NCBI GenBank assembly: GCA_905221605.1
Contig: CAJNDS010000067.1
Coordinates: 176,592-240,591 of the forward strand
Direction of reading: 5' to 3'
DNA from: Symbiodinium natans
Lineage: Eukaryota; Sar; Dinophyceae; Suessiales; Symbiodiniaceae
DNA length: 64,000 nucleotides
The notes under the pieces are model-generated. The model saw nothing but the letters and a program-made list of their open reading frames with translations. It had not been told where the DNA came from and did not search any database. Shown in pieces: positions 22,130 to 42,600 of this stretch; position 1 is the stretch's first letter, and the number at the start of each line of letters is the position of its first letter. A program made the translations under genes and the position numbers.

Positions 22130-24180
22130 CCACTGCTGCTGAAGTCCCACGACCTTGCTCTCTTAGGTATTCGAGCCGACTTGCTGGGACTTGCTCTAAG
22201 CTTGCCGCGCTTCTGACTCTCGCTTTCTGGCTGCACTTTAGGCCTTGGAACCAATCATCACGATCATCACGGAAGCACTCGTTGAGCCAGGTGCGAAGCT
22301 AAGGCAGACCCCAAACTCAGCTTCGAGCTGCGCGGGCTTAGTCTTTGCTGGAGGCTCCGGCGATGTTTCTGCAATCACTTCCGATCAGTTCACAATAATG
22401 TGTAAAGCATTAGAAAGGAATACAATGATCGAATACTACTGGACATGGAAATTCGTGCAACACGGTTCAACAACCATGCGGACCCAACGCTTGGCCTCCC
22501 AAGCCAGGCCAATTAGCGGCGCTGGCAGCCTGAAAGCAGACTTGGAAGCTTCTGCCTGAAAAAGCCCTAAACCCTAAACCCTAAATCCTAAACCCTAAGC
22601 CCTTTTTGCATCTGGCCTGCTGTGACTCTGCCAGGTAACCCTAAGCCCTGAACCCCTAAACCCCTCAACCCTACACCCTAAACCCTCAACCCGCTGTAAG
22701 CAGCTGGCTGCCGACTCATCCAGTGACGCAGTGGCAGTGAGACTTAGAAAGCACAGTGCCATCTTCAGAATGAGATATGGATGCAACCGGCGGAGACATC
22801 ATCTGCAGGGTGGCTGACTCAGCATCGCCGACGTCTGTGGTCTGTACCGAGTCAACACCCGCCTCAGTCTTCGTGGGCGACCTAACCCGAACCATTCGAA
22901 TCAGGATCTCCTACTTGGTTGAACTTCTCAGTCGTTCTGAGGCCAACTGCCTTTCCTGAGCCGACGTGCGCTCCGTCCTCTTCAAGGACCTGCAACAACT
23001 AGGAGCCAGAAGACATTCTGCGCTCCCAGTGCTTAATCTCGCCCAACGTGCAGAATGTTTTCTGATTTCAACCTTGGCATCCTACTGCTGAAAACTGCCT
23101 TCTACGCACCGGTATGCACCGGTCTTTCAGGTACTGCACCTACCATGTGAAGCTGCTGTAACCTAATCAAATCGAGCCTTCGGAGGGCTGGTCATGGCAG
23201 CTGCGCAGAAGCAAATTGGTCAAATTACCTGCAAGAGAGGCTCAAGTTCTTTCTTCAGGCCTTCGGGGCTAGATTGGGCTTACAGACTCGACATTTGCTG
23301 CACAGGCTTACGCAGGCTTTGCCGGGCGCTCACCTGCGCGACACCGTCTCCTAGAACATTGATCGTCCCCCACGCAAGCACTTGGGATAACTTTACGCAC
23401 TCCCGTGCCTGCAGCTACCGGGTCAGCGACCCTGGATGGTGCACCCTGCCTCTCGATCTTCAACTTATGAACAGAACGAAAGGACCCCCATCTAAAAATG
23501 GCGTTGCTGTCTCATGCTTCTGTCTGCACACTGCAACCGGCCTTCCGAAGAAGGACTGCCGAGTGCAGCCTCATTGCAGGTGCAACCACTGAAGCGTTGC
23601 AGGAAAGAAGTCAACACACGCACAGAGCGCATGCAAGGCGGTGCTCAACGAGGTGCGGGCTAAACCCAGAGGAACTGCCCACAAATTGCTGCAGGGTAAA
23701 ACGAACTGGCGATTACAGTGCTGGCTTGCATTGGTGCATCTAACGGTGTGGAGGTGCGAACGACTTGCTTTAGGTGTCTCGCGACGCGCTTGTCGGAGTG
23801 TGCCTCTTGGCTAGCTCGGTGGAAACTAGTTGTCTGAAGTCAAACTGGCATCGTCGTCTGGCTGTGCTTTGGAGTTGCACGGATGCCTGTGGAGCCAGAT
23901 GTCACGTAAGTGAACTTCAGCAGGTTTGCATGCAACAGCGCCATTGGGCATCATGATCATCTTTGATGGGCCACGAAATGGACCTAAGTAGCTGGTGGGT
24001 AAAGGGTGATGATGGGCATACACAAGCTCTTGGCTTTTGGTTTTGACACTGCGCAGCTCAGCTGGGTGGGCGGCTGATGTACTGTGGTAAAGCATCAAGA
24101 GTGGCATTGTCATAACCGGACATGACACAGCTCGGTACGCCGCTCTGACAAAAGCACGGCTCCACACATCGTAGTCACTC
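22130..24180. other. region without a recognised gene
   Basis: CCCTAAA tracts at 22563-22605 and 22632-22693. Open frames at 22245-22559 (plus) and 23194-23592 (plus) resemble no family I know and have no convincing splice context. Confidence 0.35.
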
Positions 24181-24483
24181 CCTACCCCAATGCCCCTCAC
24201 CTTTCCAAAGTGTGGGTGTCAGTAAAGTATCACAGAACCATACACCCAGAGTCTGTGTTTGCTGTAGCTTATCCGGGCTCACTGCAAACCAAAGAATCTT
24301 CTGCGCATGAGCCAGGACTGGACTGGTTCCAGCCCCGTTTTGGGGCCACCACAACTCAGCTGCTCGAGGCTGCATTACTGCACTATCCGACGCTGTAGTA
24401 TGGCATGGTATCACATGCGCTTGGACACGCTGATGGCCGCAAAGCTTTGGCAGCCTGCAGGCGTCGAAACAACAACAAGAAGA

Positions 24484-24544
24484 AGTAGTAGTAGTGGTAG
24501 TAGTGGTAGTAGTGGTAGTAGTAATGGTAGTAGTAGTAGTAGTA

Positions 24545-24601
<57 letters not shown>

Positions 24602-24664
24602 CTAGTAGTAGTAGTAGAAGTCGTAGTAGAAGTAGTAGTAGTGGTAGTAGTAGTGGTAGTAGTC
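24484..24664. repeat. AGT trinucleotide array
   Basis: About sixty AGT units with scattered GGT, AAT and AGA variants. Related CTA arrays (the same duplex word in the other sense) are at 32142 and 59950. Confidence 0.97.
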
Positions 24665-27600
24665 AAACCCTTGAAAGGTTCGCTCGGGGCACCACCCAGG
24701 TCCCACGCACCAACCCCCCCAGAACCAAAAAGGAATGCAACTCCGTCAGCCCACATGCCCCACAAAGAACGTCCCTTTGCTGCCTAAAAACAGCATAAAG
24801 TGCAGAAAGCTAGCAAACTTAGGGGAGCAAAGGCTCATAGCAAAGGCTAGGGATCAAAGAAAGGCCAGGGTCCGTCAAAATCTCCTTGTCTTACTGACTG
24901 ACTTGAAGGACATGCCAAACAAATCTGCTTCCTCGTCATGGGTAGACCGTAAGTTAGGAAAGGACGCCGTACGGAGGTCGTAGGATCTGCTGGTTGGGGA
25001 TTGTATGCCAGAGTGATACATGCCTATTCTCAACTAAAGTTAAACATCCCCGGCAAAAGCTTTTCCGGACCACACAATTTACACACCAGACATATGCAAG
25101 GACCTGATAGGCACTGCGAGGAATACATAGAAACTATCCAAGCCTCCTCCGACGCCGTAAACAGACCCCACAGCTGGAGCGAGCACGACCTGGGCAACAT
25201 AATTTGGGCGACGTTGTTTTGGCAAACATTCGGAACTGGGCAAGCCTGTAGTGTACAGTTCACGAGCACGAAGTCATCTGCCATACCGGGACCAACGGCA
25301 AAGCTGCCTAGCTGCCGGGTCAGCACAGTGCATCGGCACTTTTTTGGGCAAGTTGTTTCTGGGAAAACCCTAAGACTTCGATGAAACACTCTTTCGTAAC
25401 GCGGGCCCCTTGGGTTTAACGTCGAGGAAGTGGTCTTCGCAGGGCTGCTTCAAGTTGCTCTGGATTCTGATGGCAGACTTTCTGGCGGCGCAGCAACTGC
25501 AGGATCTTGCAGGCCCCGCGAGCCCGTGAACTTGCGTTTCGATACGTAGAACAAGGCTGCCTGAGTCCTCCACACAAACAATGTGCGGATTGCAGCAGCT
25601 GGCAACATGGCTCGCAGTGGAGACACAGACTTCGCTGCTTGAAGTGCAACAAGGAGTGACATATTCAACAGTTTGACTATGGCTGCTTACATACTGCTGC
25701 TGCGCTGACGCCAGCAAGACAGCCGATGTGCATCTTGTGTGATTCACTGGACAAGGAGCTCCCCTCATCTAACGATGTTCATGCTGCTGAAACGAACGAA
25801 ATTCGCAACAATTCAGCCGACAGGTTGCGTGCCTGCAAAAGCACACTGCTGAACTCTCAGGAGGGAACCAGAACATCGCAGGCAAACCTTGCGCCGAGAA
25901 CTACTTTTCTGTACGAACTTATTCTGGAATCATACAGTCATACAGTAGCTGTTTGCCAGTCAAACAAAACCTCCCAGGCTGATGGAGGAATCGGCGCAGG
26001 CATCCGCAAAGCCTAGCCTTGAAGATACGGCGCACGCATTAGGGAGTGGAGATCTGTTCCCAAGCGCCAGATTTGGAACCACATGTTCATGAGTTCTTGA
26101 GAGGAGTCACTGGGGTAGTAGATCCACCTGAGGCTTCAAGGCAAGCCCGTTTTTTTGATTCTGTCTTTGTTTTGAAAAAGTAGGATGCCACATCATCTTG
26201 CTATTGCATTCTCTCTACGATTCTACAATTGCACGATTACAAGATTATATTATCATGATATGATCGTATTAGAGTACTGTATTCTATTCGCATATCACAC
26301 TATCACGATGTGATCATTGTTGACATGATTTTATTGTTAAAGAAATGCATGATGTTGGTCATGTATGTTGATGTTGATCGTCTTATAGTAGTGCAGCATT
26401 ATAGTACTATAGTATCCTAGTACTATAGTCCGATAGTATTATGATATTATGGACAAACACAAGAGTATCATAGCAGTAGAGCATTATAGTCTATGTATTT
26501 GTTTTAGTATTCTCGTATTCTGATACATGTTAATATTGACACCACTCTTCTTGCTTCTAGTGCCGTTTTGTCGTCACGGGCATTGAAAGAACAGGACACT
26601 TTTGGGTCAGATCCCTCCGCTCCTTTTCCCCCTCCACCCTTCCCCCCTCCGCCCCCTCCATTCCCACCCCCCCGCCCCCCCGAGGGCGAATGCTCATCCG
26701 AAGCAGGTTAAAGGCACAGCAATCCCTTTCACACATCCTTCGACCTCGCTTGAAGACTCAGTCTGTATCTGGGAGCCCTTCTTGAAATACAATGTAGCTG
26801 CGAAGGCATGGAGGGAATTCAGGGCCGACGGGTTCTGTCGACAGCCTGCAAGCGCAGCTAAGACAAACAGCGCATCTGCGCAATTCGGATGGTGTGAGCG
26901 AACCGAAATCAACCTGCACCTGCAGTCGTCTGCCAAAAGGAGCATTCTGGCCACCATCCCGCACAGTCACAACAACAAATGTAGAGTCTAGAGTGAAACT
27001 CGCATTCTGTTGGCCTGCATCCTTTGCATGTGAATCTGGAGAACATGCGAAGGAACATGCCCCAAGTGTGGCATAACTTCTGGAAGTAGCTCCAAGTCTG
27101 TAACCCTAAACCCTAAACCCTAAATCCTAAACCCTAAACCTTGAGGCATGCTCAGGCCAACTTGATAATTATTTCGGTGGCTGCGGTCAGAGACGGCTGG
27201 GCGGTGTCTGAGAGAAACTGAATTCATGCTGTGAGACACGATGTCGGTGAAGCTAGCCTTGACAGCCTGTGGCTGCAAAAGCAGCAGCCAAGTCGTGCCC
27301 GAACTCGTTGGTGGATATGAGGCCTCTACGGGTGGCACCGAAGGTACGCAGTGGATCATGCAAAATCGACATGTGGCAAATGTGGCTGGCAAAACAAAGG
27401 CACCCTAAACGCAGCACACACACCCAGAAACGGTTCGTGCATTCCCCTAAGCCCTAACTCCTAAATTCTTGGCTGCCCAGGATGCGGCCTCATCTGGGAC
27501 TTCCATGAAGTCATGCCAGATGGGTTCCCGCCACTCCCGTCACTCCTTGCAGGGAGTGGGGTTTAGGGTTTAGGGTTTAGGGTTTAGGGATTCCACACAC

Positions 27601-28100
27601 ACTTGTCCAGCAGCCCACAGGTATTAACAAATTCCGAGTCGTATGGCGAAGTGCACTTGTTGCTGGGAAAGAAGTGGTTGGATCTTTGGATTCCCCCACA
27701 CGTATTACCTGCCACGAGAGTGAGCATGCTGAAGCATTGCAAAAAAGAAATGGTTCTAAATATGGAAATCATAGCCGCCGACAACCGCAAGGTTCTTGTC
27801 AGGGTTCCGTTTCCAGTCTGTTTCCAAAAGGTTAACATGGAAAGCAGAGGCTCACTTGCAACAGTGCTGGTATCGCCGCTGCATGTTGATGCAGCATACT
27901 CCTTCCGAAAGTGCCGTGCTATTCTTTGTCGACGCAGACATGGCTTTGGGCTTGACTCTGCCGATTGCACTGTGCTGCGGTCTCCGTAGTTTCCTTTGAA
28001 CTGACTTCTTCGATTCTGAACGAGCCCGGAAAAGGCAGAAAACCAAGAAGCTAAGAAGCCCAACAAGCTGCGAAGCCAACACGCCAGGAGGCCAAACAGC
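24665..28100. other. region without a recognised gene
   Basis: An AT-rich stretch at 26200-26540 with recurrent TATCAT/ATGATAT words and TTTAGGG-type tracts at 27102-27141 and 27557-27590. The minus-strand frames at 25416-25668 and 26694-26957 look exon-like but match nothing recognised; a KH unit would be expected near 26 kb from unit spacing, yet its motifs are absent. Confidence 0.35.
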
Positions 28101-28129
28101 GAAGCGCTCCTTCCATGTGACTTTGTGGG

Positions 28130-34690
<6,561 letters not shown>

Positions 34691-35817
34691 GTCGGTCTCC
34701 ATCTTCAATGGTTCTTGCATCTGTTCGCACATTCGTGACGGAAATCATGCCAGTTCTCGCACATTCTGGACGGGAACTTTACCAGTAGTATTCCAGGGCA
34801 TATGGCGACATGAATCTCAACGAACGCATCGCCACCGCATGCATGACTCGGCGCAGTCGTCACCATCATGAGCATCAGGAGTCAGGAGCCCAAATGACAA
34901 ACACATACCCCAACGATGACCTCAAGGCTTGATCAAGGCAGTCACATCTACACAGCTACCTCTGCATGCACACCAGCAGGGCAGGGGGGGAGGTGGAGGT
35001 GTTCTGCGGAGCACTGGCATGGGCCAGATTTTCTCGGCTACTAAGGCATGGCATCAAACTCACAAGAGCAGATGGCTCACTGAACAACGTGCAACGACGT
35101 GCAACGGTCATCGTCAACTTGTCAGCGAAAGAAGGCTCAAGAGCACTCAGAGCACTCCCGCACTCTTCAAGATGGAAGAGCTGTGCCAGGGACCTCCAGG
35201 ATAGGATGGCGCTGACGCCTGGCAGGAAACCCTAAACCCCAAACCCCAAACCCGTGCGAGCTGCAGCTGTCTCCATAGAAAAAACTTCATGGCGGGCCTT
35301 TCTGGTTGGAAAGGCCCCAGTCGCCAAGCTTCCTGCAAGATCAGGCACGGGAAACGCAGGTTAACCATGAAATGCCATGGATTTTTCCGCAACAGAAGCA
35401 CTTGTGGGTGCCGGTCTCGAATAAGGTAAACCTCTGATGGAAGTGCTTCTTGAGCGTCCGGTGACCTGCACAGTCATGCACGAGGCACCAGCATAATATA
35501 GGGGCCTTAATAATAAGAATAGGGTTTTGGGGGGTTGCTATAGTAGAATTCAAGGGAATACAATTATTGGTAATTATTCCGACCGTTATATTACCTCTGC
35601 AAGATTCTGGAAGTGCATGGGTGCCCCGGCCAAGGACGAGGTCCACAAAAGATGAACTCTGCATCGGCATCCGGCTCATCCTCCTACTGTTTTGGGCTAC
35701 GCGCGCTGCTGCCCCTGCTGGCTGCAATCTGACGGCAAGTCCGCGACAAGAAAACCATGCTTTATCTTGGTGATGTCTGACGTCCTGCACGGACCCTCTG
35801 CCGAAACATACTGACCC

Positions 35818-35860
35818 CGTCCTCGAGCAGCTGGATTGCTGGAACTGTGCGTGGATAGAC
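35818..35860 (-). other. conserved exon FPRxxPASQLLED, copy at 35.8 kb
   Basis: Reads YPRTVPAIQLLEDG on minus. It lies about 1.1 kb upstream of the first exon of KH unit 3, as the 44.6-kb and 21.9-kb copies lie upstream of units 2 and 4. Confidence 0.45.
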
Positions 35861-37630
35861 TCTCACCTGAAATCGGACAGCTTCGGCGGTGAGGGTCCAG
35901 GAAGCTCAGGCTAACAGCGTGCGGCCCTCTCAGGCACAGGCCTCGACGTGGGCAGCGCCTGACTGCAAGCCACAGCACGTTTGCACGTCGTGCTGCTTTT
36001 GAGAAGAGAAAGGTGCCTTCACCACAGCCAGCTCTTCGGGACCTGAGCTTGCCGAGTTTGCTATGCTGCAGAAGAGGGTGACAGTGTTTGCAAGTGAGCA
36101 ATGGGGGCGGCACAGCTGACAAGTGGATCCACTTGCCGCTTGCTCCCGAAGAGATCGTGACTCCACACTGGATGACCGCATTCCCCCGTAGTGTCTCAAG
36201 GCAGTGTCAGCCAAGGCCTGGGATAGTCAGACGACTGTGCAGAGAAAGTGAACCTGGCCCGATTATTGCGTAAGTTTGGGTAACTTTGGGCTTATTTACC
36301 TTCTGCCGAGGCCATCTAGCTCTGAAACCTGAGTCGAGTGCCACTGCCTCGAGAATAGCCTTCTGCATCTGGCTGGCAATGACGGGCTGAATCTTGCGCA
36401 GCGCCACAACAACATGCCGCCACCACGTTTATAACTGTAGCTGTACTAAGTACCATGAAGAAGCCGCCTCTTCTGGAGTAGCCGGCTGCGCAGGGCTCCG
36501 TGGACTCGCCGGCCCAGGGGAGACAGGGGCTGAGGCTGAAGCCTGCACACTGAGCGCCGCTGACAAAACAGCCCCAAACCCCAAAAACCCTGTACCAAGC
36601 AGTTTGGAGGATACCTCCGGAAGATCCACCACGGCCGCCATGGCTGCTCAGATGAGCAGAATATTCTTCGGATCACTCCCGCAGAGCCCAAAAGAAAGGA
36701 ATTGCAGGGTTTAGGGGTTTAGGGGCGTTATGTGACTACGAAGCGTGCTCTACCGCAAGCTGGCAGGTCTTCTTCAGTCTCGGGACCAAACACCCCAAGT
36801 ACCCCCCCTCAAGGCATCGCCCAGCTTCCCCCAGGCAAAGCACCCCACACCCACAAGCACCCAAGCGCCTCCAAAGCAGCCTCCGAGCACCTCTTAAGCA
36901 AACCTAAAGTAGCTGAAATGGCAAACAGCATATCGGCAGCACTCTTGATGTGGCAGGGTCAAACACCTGCACACTGGCGCCAGTGTTCTGGGCTGAGGTC
37001 TTGGGAAAGGTCCACTCTGCCCTGTTGAGGAGGACTGTGTGCCCAGACTGCCAGGATGTTGAGAGCTCATTCGGGGCAAGACTGTCTGGCAAATGGAAAA
37101 GCACACGTAGAGGTGATTTCAGTGGGACGGGAAGAACTCCGATACATGTCTTCGAAGGCTTATACTTGTCTAACTATCTATGTTGGGTCACTATATGTTG
37201 TTGCCGGCTTTGAGCGCCGAAAAAAACATGCGAGGAGGCTTGCAAAACAAAAATCATCCGAGAACACCAACTAACCCTGAACCAGCATGTTCGCTGAAAA
37301 GTGGTTTCCATCACCTTCAGATCTCACCCACATGAGGACATTCAGAGCCCCAGGGCATGGATGCCACATGAAGCCATCGGTCACATTCCAAGCTTTTTTT
37401 TGAACAAAAGCACCACCTCTCCTAAGATTTGGCTGACCTGACGCCGATATGGCAGCGGTCTCCTTCGATATCGCTCGGCGCAAGGGCCTCTAAGTCTATC
37501 ACGTCGGGACGTGCGATTTAAAAGCGGGGTGGCTTCTATCCCTTGACAACCTCCTCTGGGAGTTCAATTACTTCCTCTTCAGATCTACTTGCCTATGCTC
37601 ACGCCACCCCCCAGCATCTGGAATCTAAAT

Positions 37631-37732
37631 GGGGGTTTACGAGAATAAGGGACCCCCAATACAGCGCCCCAAGTCGTAGGATCCTCTTGTAATCAGGACC
37701 CCAAGAAGGTGCCCCCTACTTTCGGAAACCCC
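37631..37732. mobile_element. inverted-repeat element, family GGGGGTTTCCGAAAATAG, copy 1
   Basis: The left end GGGGGTTTACGAGAATAAGG pairs imperfectly with the right end CCTACTTTCGGAAACCCC. Its ends are related to those of the copies at 61468 and 63778. Confidence 0.68.
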
Positions 37733-38026
37733 TAAACGAGGAAAAGCGGATGACAAGCCTTGGCGAAAGCATCATGATAGTGCCTTTTCAGGTTTCTGCA
37801 ATGCACACAAGCAGAAAGTGACTCGTCCGATAATCTCTGATCTTCGAAAGCTTCCATGCTCTCGCCCAAGCACTGGGTAGGGGATTGTGACAGATGTGCA
37901 TGGACTGAATTCAAACCACAATGCAGCTCGCAGACTAGTCGATTGGTAGCTGCAGAAGTGGCATCACGCTGCGTCAGGCTTACGAGCCACGTCCGTGGTC
38001 ATGAGTCGAAGGTCCAGACCTCGCAG

Positions 38027-38028
<2 letters not shown>

Positions 38029-38061
<33 letters not shown>
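38029..38061. repeat. CA dinucleotide array
   Basis: About sixteen CA units immediately left of the foldback element. Confidence 0.97.
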
Positions 38062-38063
<2 letters not shown>

Positions 38064-38093
38064 GACCCTGTCACAAAAGTGCTGAAGCAACAG

Positions 38094-39475
38094 CTGGGTG
38101 GTGCTTAGTGATAGTTTTTTGGGGGTGACCTCACCTGAAAGCTACGGAGGTGTTGGGTAGAAACTGGAGAGGTGCTGGAGAGGTACTGGCGAGGTACTGG
38201 AGAGGTACTGGAGAGGTGTTGGAGAGGCGTTCTGGGGGGCGGGTGAAGCCAAAAAAACTATGAGAGGCATGGGTGACTTGCAAAAATTCAGGGTTCTTTT
38301 CATTTCGACGATGCATCCCGGGAGCCAAGGGGGCTTCGCAAGCTTGTATTGCAAAGACACCCATCTATTCTGCAAAATGGCCGCCCACCCGGCACAACGC
38401 AGAATGCAAGTCAAGCTTGGGAAATCCAGCCCGGAAGTCCCTGCGAGGCCTGAGGGGCTTCGCCAGTTCAGGCCTACCAGCTTATGAGTTGGGATGGAGG
38501 GTTTAGGGACACAGGCAATGCATTCAATATTCAGAACTGATGCTCAGGCCCACGTTGTCACTATGTGATGATGCCGATGGTGCTGATGCCCATGTTGCTC
38601 GCGCAAAAAACGGGCCCTTTTCGGCCCCTCCGCAGGGCACATAGCCCTGCAATGCCGTGGGGTGCTTTCATGCTCCGCCGATGTTTTGACTCTTTCTATG
38701 CAGATGATCCTCTCTTGTTCCCGTCTTCTTGTTTACCCCGCTGGCGAACATATGCCCGTTTTGGAGCCCTTGACAAGGTTTCTGTATTGGCCTTGTTAAG
38801 GTTTTTGTGGGGGGTTTGGGTTCAGACCCAAAACCCATCAAAACCTCTTCAGTCCAGAAAGCAGGAAACCCGAAAAGGGGGTTTGGGTTCAGACCAAAAA
38901 CCGACAGAAGCCGTTTAAGAAGGGATTTGGGTTCAGATCTGACTTAAACAAAACTCTGGGGAAGCCAATCCACCATCGTGACTGTTGTAAGCCCATGGTG
39001 CCGGCACCATAGCCTTACAACAGTCCTGTCGGGACCTGGAGCATCAATTTTGAATGCCTTGCCTGTGTCCCTAAACCTTCCATCCCAGCTCATAAGCTGG
39101 TAGGTCTGAACTCCCGAAGCAGGCCTCGCAGGGACTTCCGGGCTGGGCTGGATTTCCCAAGCTGACATATTCTGCGTTGCGCCGGCTGGGGGGCCATTTT
39201 AGAATAGACTGGTGTCTTTGCAATGTCAGCTCACGCAGCCCCCTTGGCAAGCTCCCGGGATGCCTCGTCGAAATGAAAAGAATCCTTAACCCTTGCAAGT
39301 CACCCATGCCTCTCATTGTGTTTTGTGGCGTGGGGAGGGGGAAGACCTACTGCCGGCCCCCCAAAACACCTCTCCAACGCCTCTCCAGCACCTCTCCAGG
39401 TGTTGCCCAACACCTCTGCAGTTTTCAGGTGAGGCCAACCCAAAAAAAACACACCATATCACTAAGCACCAGCCA
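38094..39475. mobile_element. foldback element with about 450-bp inverted arms
   Basis: Arms 38094-38548 and 39033-39475 are reverse complements with scattered differences. Matching landmarks include GTGCTTAGTGATA / TATCACTAAGCAC, CTCACCTGAAA / TTTTCAGGTGAG, ATGAGAGGCATGGGTGACTT / AAGTCACCCATGCCTCTCAT and GGATGGAGGGTTTAGGGACA against TGTCCCTAAACCTTCCATCC. Each arm carries short TGGAGAGGTAC-type tandem repeats near its outer end. The roughly 485-bp centre has three copies of GTTTGGGTTCAGA and no transposase-like frame. This is the structure of foldback or non-autonomous long-TIR elements. Confidence 0.92.
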
Positions 39476-39609
39476 GACAAATGCACTGCTGCTAGCTGCT
39501 GGGGCCAACTGCATCCTCCCACGGCTAGTTTGGGCGCTGGCGACCTGACTTGCAGCAAACGTGCGTTTCTGAATCTCTCTGTATGCTGCGACCCCGGCCT
39601 GCCCACCGC

Positions 39610-42600
39610 GGACCAGAAGCAAACGCCCCTATCGGCGCACCATTGGCCGTCATCGCTTGGGCCTGATGCACTCGCACCATAAACTGCATGAAGCCAGTGG
39701 CGCGAAGAGCGTGGAAATTGCCGAATCCTCACATTGAGATGCTGACATCCCCAGAGTTGCGGGTCAGCAGGCCGGATCCTAGTGGTGCCTGCTCATCAAT
39801 GCCAATGCATCACTGTGTCTAGAGTTGGGTGGGCCAATGAGCCGTGCGTAGGGATCAGGCATGTCGACTGGGCTTGCGTGCTGCTCGCTCCCAAGCGTCC
39901 TGGAATGCACAAGCCTGACACGACTTTTGTGCCACACCTGTAGCAGCTCCTGTATCTTCTGCTCCCGCCATTCCTTCTCCATTCTCTGGCGCTCCTTCTC
40001 TGCACCTGAAAACGACATTTTTTGACATGTAGGGTTTAAAACGCTTGGAGATTTCGAAGGGATTAAACGGGCGCAGACGCCGAGGCCCCAACGCTGTGCC
40101 TGGCGAAAAGCAGCAGAAACAAGAGCTCCTGCTCGAGCACCGCCTGGAACACGTTCTGAAAAGACGATTGTGGCGGTGAGTACCCATAGCAGCTCACATG
40201 ACTAGTGACTTTTGATTGTTTCATTCGAACTGGTTGCATGCACGGGAAACAAGGCGGCATGGTTCTGTGGTGTGCCTCATCTTCTGTTCCCCAAGTTCGC
40301 CGAGGAGTGAGGAGGTTTAAGGGAGCGCAGGGGGGCAGCTGAGCTGTGATGTGCACTGCAAATGCAGGAACTCGTTGTAGGATAAGTACCGGCACTTCTG
40401 CATCGCCCCTTCGACATGCACTGCCTTGTCAAACCAACGGCAAAAACGGATTGCTGGGTCGTCCAACACATGTCATTTGGTATCAACGCACACACGGTCA
40501 CTAACATCCCCCATGCACGCACAGCTAGCTGGAGCAAACAGACAACTCTGCCAGAACCAGCAATTTCTCGCGGCAGCTTGACCAACACCAGAAGTCGCCC
40601 AGGGATGCCAAGTGTTGGCAAGATTTGTCCACTTGCCAGAGACTTGTGCTCCATGTCGCTGCGCAATGATGAATCTCAAAAGTTCCCAAAAACACTACAG
40701 GGATGTTGAGGAACATGTGGCCAACCGTGACGAAGGCAAAATGAAACATCGCTCACAAACATACGGTGCAAGACAAACTTCAACTCGCCGCAAAATCATG
40801 TGCCAGAATTATAGGGGGGCAGACACCGAGACGAAAACAAACGACCGGCCGGGTCTGTGAACAACCGGCCTGCCCTCGCCGCAGCTCTGCGCCCGGCCGG
40901 CGTGCTTGGGACCTCAGGAGATCACGTCGTGTCCCCAGCCCATGGTACAAACAAAAACTGCCGGACGCTTTGACAATCACCCTGCATCTTCCCAATCTTT
41001 GCAGTCTTTGAAGATGAGTGCAGTGCCGAGGCAGGGCCAATTTGGTCTTCGAGACTGTCCCCTCGGAGCACGGGCCTGCGCGAACTTGATTGGCTGAGTG
41101 CATGGGTCGGTGTGAGCCTACTCTTGCGGGTGCCTGGAAGCCTCTCGATCACGACGGGAATGGCCTGGGCACATCTCACTTTTCCGCGCGGCCCATCCTT
41201 GACCCCTTTGCATCTGTGTGGCCGGCCTTCGAGAGAGCGGGCCTCCGACGAACGCACTCTGCAGGCATCAAAGAATTGAATCCGAGTTGGTTCGTTCCGA
41301 CGGTTGCGAAAGGCTCGGAGACTACCATCTGGCCTTCGCCGGAAACTGGTCTGAACGGAGATCGTCACGTCGCCACTCGTTTGCAATCACACGTACCTCC
41401 AGCGTCTCCCGCTCTCACGGCTTGCAGCTCCGCCAGGCGACTGCGGCTCAACGTAGAACTGTCCGCATTTGGGGATTTAGCTACACACATTGCCGTCAAA
41501 TTTGAGATGGCTGCAATGTTCATTATACAGCAAGCAAAGCATGCCACATGCAGGGCGTCTGGCACAGCTCTAAGATGTTCTAAGCATCCGACATCCGCTG
41601 GCTCCATGTCAATGGATCGGCAATATCGCCTGTGGAGAGTCGGCTCGCCAACCCCTAAATCATGCAAAAAGCTGTTCTTCGTTGCGGTCAATTTCCCTTA
41701 AATCGTGCAAAGAGGCTGTTCGTGTAGGCCCAATCCATTGTGGGCAACTTTTGCAATCGGATTTGTTGAATACCGAGGCCCCCCAGAACGATCCTAAACA
41801 ACAACCCTGAAGGTTAGCCTGTAGTGCTTGTACAAGTCCCGGAGCAACGCGGTGACCTGAGCGATGTGAGCTGGTATGTTGTTGCCATCGCAGCACGCGT
41901 CGTAAGTGCACCACTTGATTCACTGCAGCCACCTGCGTGAACGCAAGTCTCGAGGGAAGCATTAACCCTCACAGCCGGCCACGAAGTGCCCGACTCACCG
42001 GTGTTTCTAAGGCACGTGTCAGCACACGTCCCAATGCTCCCTCAGGCTCCAGCGTAGTCTGAGTAGTCAGTGCAAGCCACAGTCAGCTGCAAAGGGATGT
42101 CGGCCTACACTTGACACTGACACTGACATGGCGGAGCGTCAAGGCTTAGATGTGTGCTTTGCCACCCGGTTCGTCGCACTGGAAGCAGAACTGGACATCC
42201 CTATTCCCAAGCTTGCGGCTATCTACGCCACAGCGGCCTTACCGCCAACCCAACACCGACTCTACCGAACAAACCCGTCTCGGAGAACCTTTTGAGCTCT
42301 ATCATAAGTCCCGAGTCCCGCTGATAAACCATCAAGGCATAACCAGAGTACTTTGTTGGCCGGGTGGGCCTAAAGCTTCCACATCAATGCAACCACGCAG
42401 TTTCGATTCTCAAACTTGCACCCTCACACTTGCACAAGGCAGGCACGCTTTTTGGAGACCCCTTTTTGTGCTGCACTGCAGGTCCTGCAGGTCTCCTGAA
42501 TTAACCCTAAACCCGAAAGGCCAAAGCGTAAAGCACTTAGGCGCATGCTCTCCCCCCTCCACCCCTTCGCAGGGCCTCCAAGCCAGATCTTTCGAGGAAA

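Larger units (their letters stand above)
35250..38090. other. spacer with diverged exon-like blocks
   Basis: Contains the 35.8-kb conserved exon and a minus-strand frame 36429-36641 (LLGTGFLGFGAVLSAAL, then Ala/Ser/Pro-rich). The plus-strand text around 36583-36700 (ATGGCTGCTCAGATGAG-CAG) is related to 45206-45300. No function assigned. Confidence 0.35.

Noticed and set aside
24175..24765. Polythreonine/valine/serine frames, also 32118-32406 and 59877-60317
   Set aside because: Trinucleotide arrays read in different frames.
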